Shown here piece after piece: positions 61,701 to 64,000 of a stretch of 64,000 nt of DNA. The stretch covers positions 62,001-126,000 of the forward strand of contig NZ_BAMT01000002.1 in the NCBI RefSeq assembly GCF_000617925.1. Reading direction: 5' to 3'. Below the pieces are notes generated by a model. That model saw only the letters and a program-made list of their open reading frames with translations, was not told where the DNA came from and did no database searches. The translations under genes and the position numbers were made by a program. The stretch is from Methylobacillus glycogenes JCM 2850 (GTDB lineage Bacteria > Pseudomonadota > Gammaproteobacteria > Burkholderiales > Methylophilaceae). How positions within the stretch are numbered: the first letter of the stretch is position 1; each line of letters begins with the position of its first letter.

Positions 61701-62027
61701 GCTGACAGCATGGCTGCAACATTGGCGGAAACAGTACTACAGCTGAATCAAGTGCTGGAAAGTCTGGCCTCATTGCAAGCACCAGCGCATGAGGCGCAGC
61801 CATCGCTTTCTGCTAGCGAACTGCAAGCGCTGCTGCTGAAACTGCAGGACATGTTACGTGCCAGTGATGCAGAGGCCTTAAGCCTGGTATCAGGCTTAAG
61901 TGAGCGCGTGACGGATATTGCGCTATTGCAGACCCTGAAACCTATGATTAAGGCGATAGAGCAATATGACTTTGATCTAGCGCTCACCAAGCTGGATCAA
62001 ATCATGCAAACACCATTCAAACAATAA
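58780..62027 (+). CDS. Hybrid sensor histidine kinase, 5'-truncated (one frameshift)
   Basis: About 1,080 residues remain. Order: end of a GAF domain ([19 protein letters not shown]), coiled coil, PAS (about 82-205), PAS (207-330), HisKA with [21 protein letters not shown] (His near 355), HATPase with [22 protein letters not shown] and [10 protein letters not shown], two receivers (590-705 with LVLMDWKMP; 741-860 with [13 protein letters not shown]) and an HPt domain ([10 protein letters not shown], near 928). The HPt joins if one G is added at 61344. Homology begins about 15 residues before any start codon, so the N-terminal sensor is missing; GTG 58780 is the first usable start. It lies right after the ssb terminator. 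Confidence 0.85.
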
Positions 62028-62129
62028 AGTTGTGACGATTTACTTTTACAAGACAGAGCCTGACTACATCCAAACCAGTGCTCAAGGCAGAGATTTCATG
62101 AACATATTGAACCTTGGAAGGGGATTATC

Positions 62130-63281
62130 TTGAATGCGCCACATGAATTGCTGACAAAGCCAACTTTACTGGTGGTTGATGATACGCCAGACAACCTCAC
62201 GCTGATGACCGAGCTATTGAAGCCGCATTACCGGGTCAAGGTGGCCAATAGTGGAGAGAAGGCATTGGCCATCGCCACGGAGGAGCGCCATCTGGATTTG
62301 ATCCTGCTGGATATCATGATGCCGGGCATCGATGGTTACGAGGTATGTAAGCGCCTGAAAAGCGATGAGAAGACCCATGACATCCCGGTGATTTTCCTCA
62401 CCTCGCGCTCAGAGGCCGCAGATGAAGAACTGGGGCTGGAGCTGGGTGCCGTCGATTACATTACCAAGCCCATCAACCCAGCGATTACGCTGGCACGTGT
62501 TGCCAATCATCTGACACTCAAGGCTAGTGCTGATTTCCTCAAGGACAAGGCAGCCTATCTGGAACAAGAGGTGGCAAAGCGCACCACCGAGCTGGTCGCC
62601 CTGCAGGATGTCACCATCCTGACCATGGCCTCCTTGGCGGAAACGCGTGATTCGGAAACGGGTAACCATATCCGCCGCACCCAGTTTTATGTCAAGGAAC
62701 TGGCCGAAAAGCTCAGCACCCACCCCAAGTTCAAGGCCTTGTTGACGCCTGCATTTATCCAGATGTTATTTAAATCTGCGCCTTTGCATGACATAGGCAA
62801 GGTAGGCATTCCGGATCGCATTTTGCTCAAGCCCGGAAAATTCGAGCCACATGAGTTTGAAATCATGAAAACCCACGCCCTACTGGGCAAGCAGGTGATT
62901 GAGTTTGCTGAGCGACAGTTGGGTCGTGAGGTCGAATTTCTCACCTTGGCCAAGGAAATTGCCTATTGCCACCACGAGAAATGGAATGGTAGCGGTTATC
63001 CGCAGGGGCTGGCTGGCGAAGATATTCCAGTGTCAGCCAGGCTGATGGCGGTGGCGGATGTGTATGACGCCCTAATCAGCCGTCGGGTTTACAAAGAAGG
63101 CATGTCACATGAAAAAGCAGCGGCCATCATCATTGAGGGTAGAGCTCAGCATTTTGACCCAGATATGGTGGATGCCTTTATTGAACTTCAGGATGCCTTC
63201 CAGGCCATTGCGGCGCGCTTTGTTGATACCGACCAGGTATTGGCGCAGAAAGAGCACTTCAACAACCTGGTCAATGGATGA
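62130..63281 (+). CDS. Response regulator with HD-GYP domain (RpfG-like)
   Basis: The 383-residue product has a receiver domain (LLVVDDTPDNLTLM, Asp in LILLDIMMPGIDGYE, Lys in ITKPI) and an HD-GYP cyclic-di-GMP phosphodiesterase domain (HIRRTQFYVKELAEKL, HDIGKVGIPDRILLKPGKF, HHEKWNGSGYPQGLAGEDI). All metal-site motifs are kept. The start is a TTG at 62130 with a strong GGAAGGGG ribosome site. It is 102 bases after the hybrid kinase, its likely phosphodonor, and would lower cyclic-di-GMP when phosphorylated or dephosphorylated. Confidence 0.93.
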   Translation: MNAPHELLTKPTLLVVDDTPDNLTLMTELLKPHYRVKVANSGEKALAIATEERHLDLILLDIMMPGIDGYEVCKRLKSDEKTHDIPVIFLTSRSEAADEELGLELGAVDYITKPINPAITLARVANHLTLKASADFLKDKAAYLEQEVAKRTTELVALQDVTILTMASLAETRDSETGNHIRRTQFYVKELAEKLSTHPKFKALLTPAFIQMLFKSAPLHDIGKVGIPDRILLKPGKFEPHEFEIMKTHALLGKQVIEFAERQLGREVEFLTLAKEIAYCHHEKWNGSGYPQGLAGEDIPVSARLMAVADVYDALISRRVYKEGMSHEKAAAIIIEGRAQHFDPDMVDAFIELQDAFQAIAARFVDTDQVLAQKEHFNNLVNG

Positions 63282-63388
63282 AGCTGGCCAATGGTTGAGC
63301 CTGGTCAATTAAGTCATGAGGCATGATGCTTCAGCCACATGGTGCCTAGCGGCGGCGGCTGTATAAGCCCGGAGCTAGGCGTTCACCT

Positions 63389-64000
63389 TCAAGCCACGTG
63401 AATGCGCTGCTTCACATGCTTGAGATTGGCGACAATGGTAAAGGTCATGATGATCAGCAAAGACCATGAGCTCCATTTGCTGACATGCACGGCCGACCAT
63501 GCGCCAACTTGATTGGGGTACTGCCAGATGGTGAAAAAGGTACTGATGTTTTCTGCCAGCCAGATGAACAAACCTATCAGTATGAATGCCAGTAGCAAGG
63601 GCATACGGCGTTCCCTGTCATAGGGCTTGAAAATGACGGTGGTGCGTGCGTATAGCCCCAGCGCGCAAGCTGCCACATACCAGCGGTAATCGCCTATAAA
63701 GTGATGCGTGAAAAAGTTGGCATAGATAATCAGCGCCATCAGCGCCGCCATCCAGTGCGGCGGATGATGCTCCACGCGCAATTCCAGTAATCGCCAGGCC
63801 TGAATGATATAGCTGCCGACGGCGGCATACATAAAACCCGAGAACAAGGGCACGCCAAACAGCTTGCTATAGGCAAAATCCGGGTAAGACCATGAGCCTA
63901 TGCCACTTGACGTCTTGAATGCTTCCAGCGCAAATCCTACTACATGGAATAAGGAAATCGCCTTCAGTTCGTCCCAGGTCTCCAGCTTTGCCATCAGCAT
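63389..64000 (-). CDS. DUF817 membrane protein, partial
   Basis: The gene runs off the right end of the window; about 203 residues of the C-terminal part are visible. It has about six transmembrane helices with FHVVGFALEAFKTSSGIGSWSYP, the VPLFSGFMYAAVGSYIIQAWRLLELR and IYANFFTHHFIGDYRWYV motifs of the DUF817 family, and ends VKQRIHVA. The function is unknown. It is convergent with the HD-GYP gene, about 107 bases apart. Confidence 0.87.
   Translation of the reverse strand: MLMAKLETWDELKAISLFHVVGFALEAFKTSSGIGSWSYPDFAYSKLFGVPLFSGFMYAAVGSYIIQAWRLLELRVEHHPPHWMAALMALIIYANFFTHHFIGDYRWYVAACALGLYARTTVIFKPYDRERRMPLLLAFILIGLFIWLAENISTFFTIWQYPNQVGAWSAVHVSKWSSWSLLIIMTFTIVANLKHVKQRIHVA

Overview
The window is chromosomal DNA from a beta-proteobacterial methylotroph, most likely a member of the Methylophilaceae (Methylobacillus/Methylovorus/Methylophilus group). 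This rests on a methylamine dehydrogenase (mau) cluster followed by an azurin gene, a PEP-CTERM protein, a fused SoxYZ-like carrier of the quinoprotein-associated type, and beta-proteobacterial gene orders (pilMNOPQ-aroKB-dgt, uvrA/MFS-ssb, metXW, hemA-prfA-prmC). The genus cannot be fixed from the sequence alone. I saw no rRNA, tRNA, CRISPR array, prophage or insertion sequence.

Layout. 1-5.5 kb: end of mauB, then mauE-D-A-G-L-M-N, encoding periplasmic methylamine dehydrogenase and its maturation factors; amicyanin (mauC) is absent and azurin is encoded convergently at 5.7-6.2 kb. 6.4-12.8 kb: accessory stretch with a RelE/Phd-type toxin-antitoxin pair, a PEP-CTERM protein, small enzymes, a SoxYZ-like carrier facing a TetR repressor across a perfect operator palindrome, a DUF4124 protein and a DNA glycosylase. 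12.8-25 kb: housekeeping genes (pyrE, xthA, ampG-like, TauE-like, SsuD-like monooxygenase, metXW, gamma-carbonic anhydrase, EamA, prmC, DUF2127, prfA, hemA). 25-34 kb: rpe, a Trp-rich leader peptide, and trpE-G-D-C-hemB; a MASE1-PAS-GGDEF-EAL gene lies between trpE and trpG and a DUF3465 gene between trpD and trpC. 34-45 kb: a conserved hypothetical gene, mrcA (PBP1A), divergent pilMNOPQ, aroK, aroB and dgt. 45-52 kb: a highly expressed porin, then ntrC, ntrB, a second DUF4124 protein and glnA, whose upstream region has a sigma-54 promoter and two NtrC-like sites. 52-64 kb: rhodanese, aroE, mtgA, uvrA, an MFS transporter, ssb, a 5'-truncated hybrid histidine kinase, an HD-GYP response regulator and a partial DUF817 gene.

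How the parts connect. The mau genes plus azurin make a methylamine-oxidising electron-transfer module. MauL carries a His-Cys-His set with exactly the spacing of amicyanin, but with Ile at the axial Met position. Nitrogen control (ntrB, ntrC, glnA) is grouped and the cis sites support NtrC/sigma-54 control of glnA. Cyclic-di-GMP signalling appears twice: the GGDEF-EAL protein in the trp operon and the HD-GYP regulator next to the hybrid kinase.

Caution on sequence quality. About 18 genes, including essential ones (prfA, trpE, mrcA, ntrC, pilM, aroB), are each broken by one to three frameshifts. Nearly all are repaired by adding back one base, usually to a short G or C run. I treat these as consensus errors, not pseudogenes, and give reconstructed gene limits.
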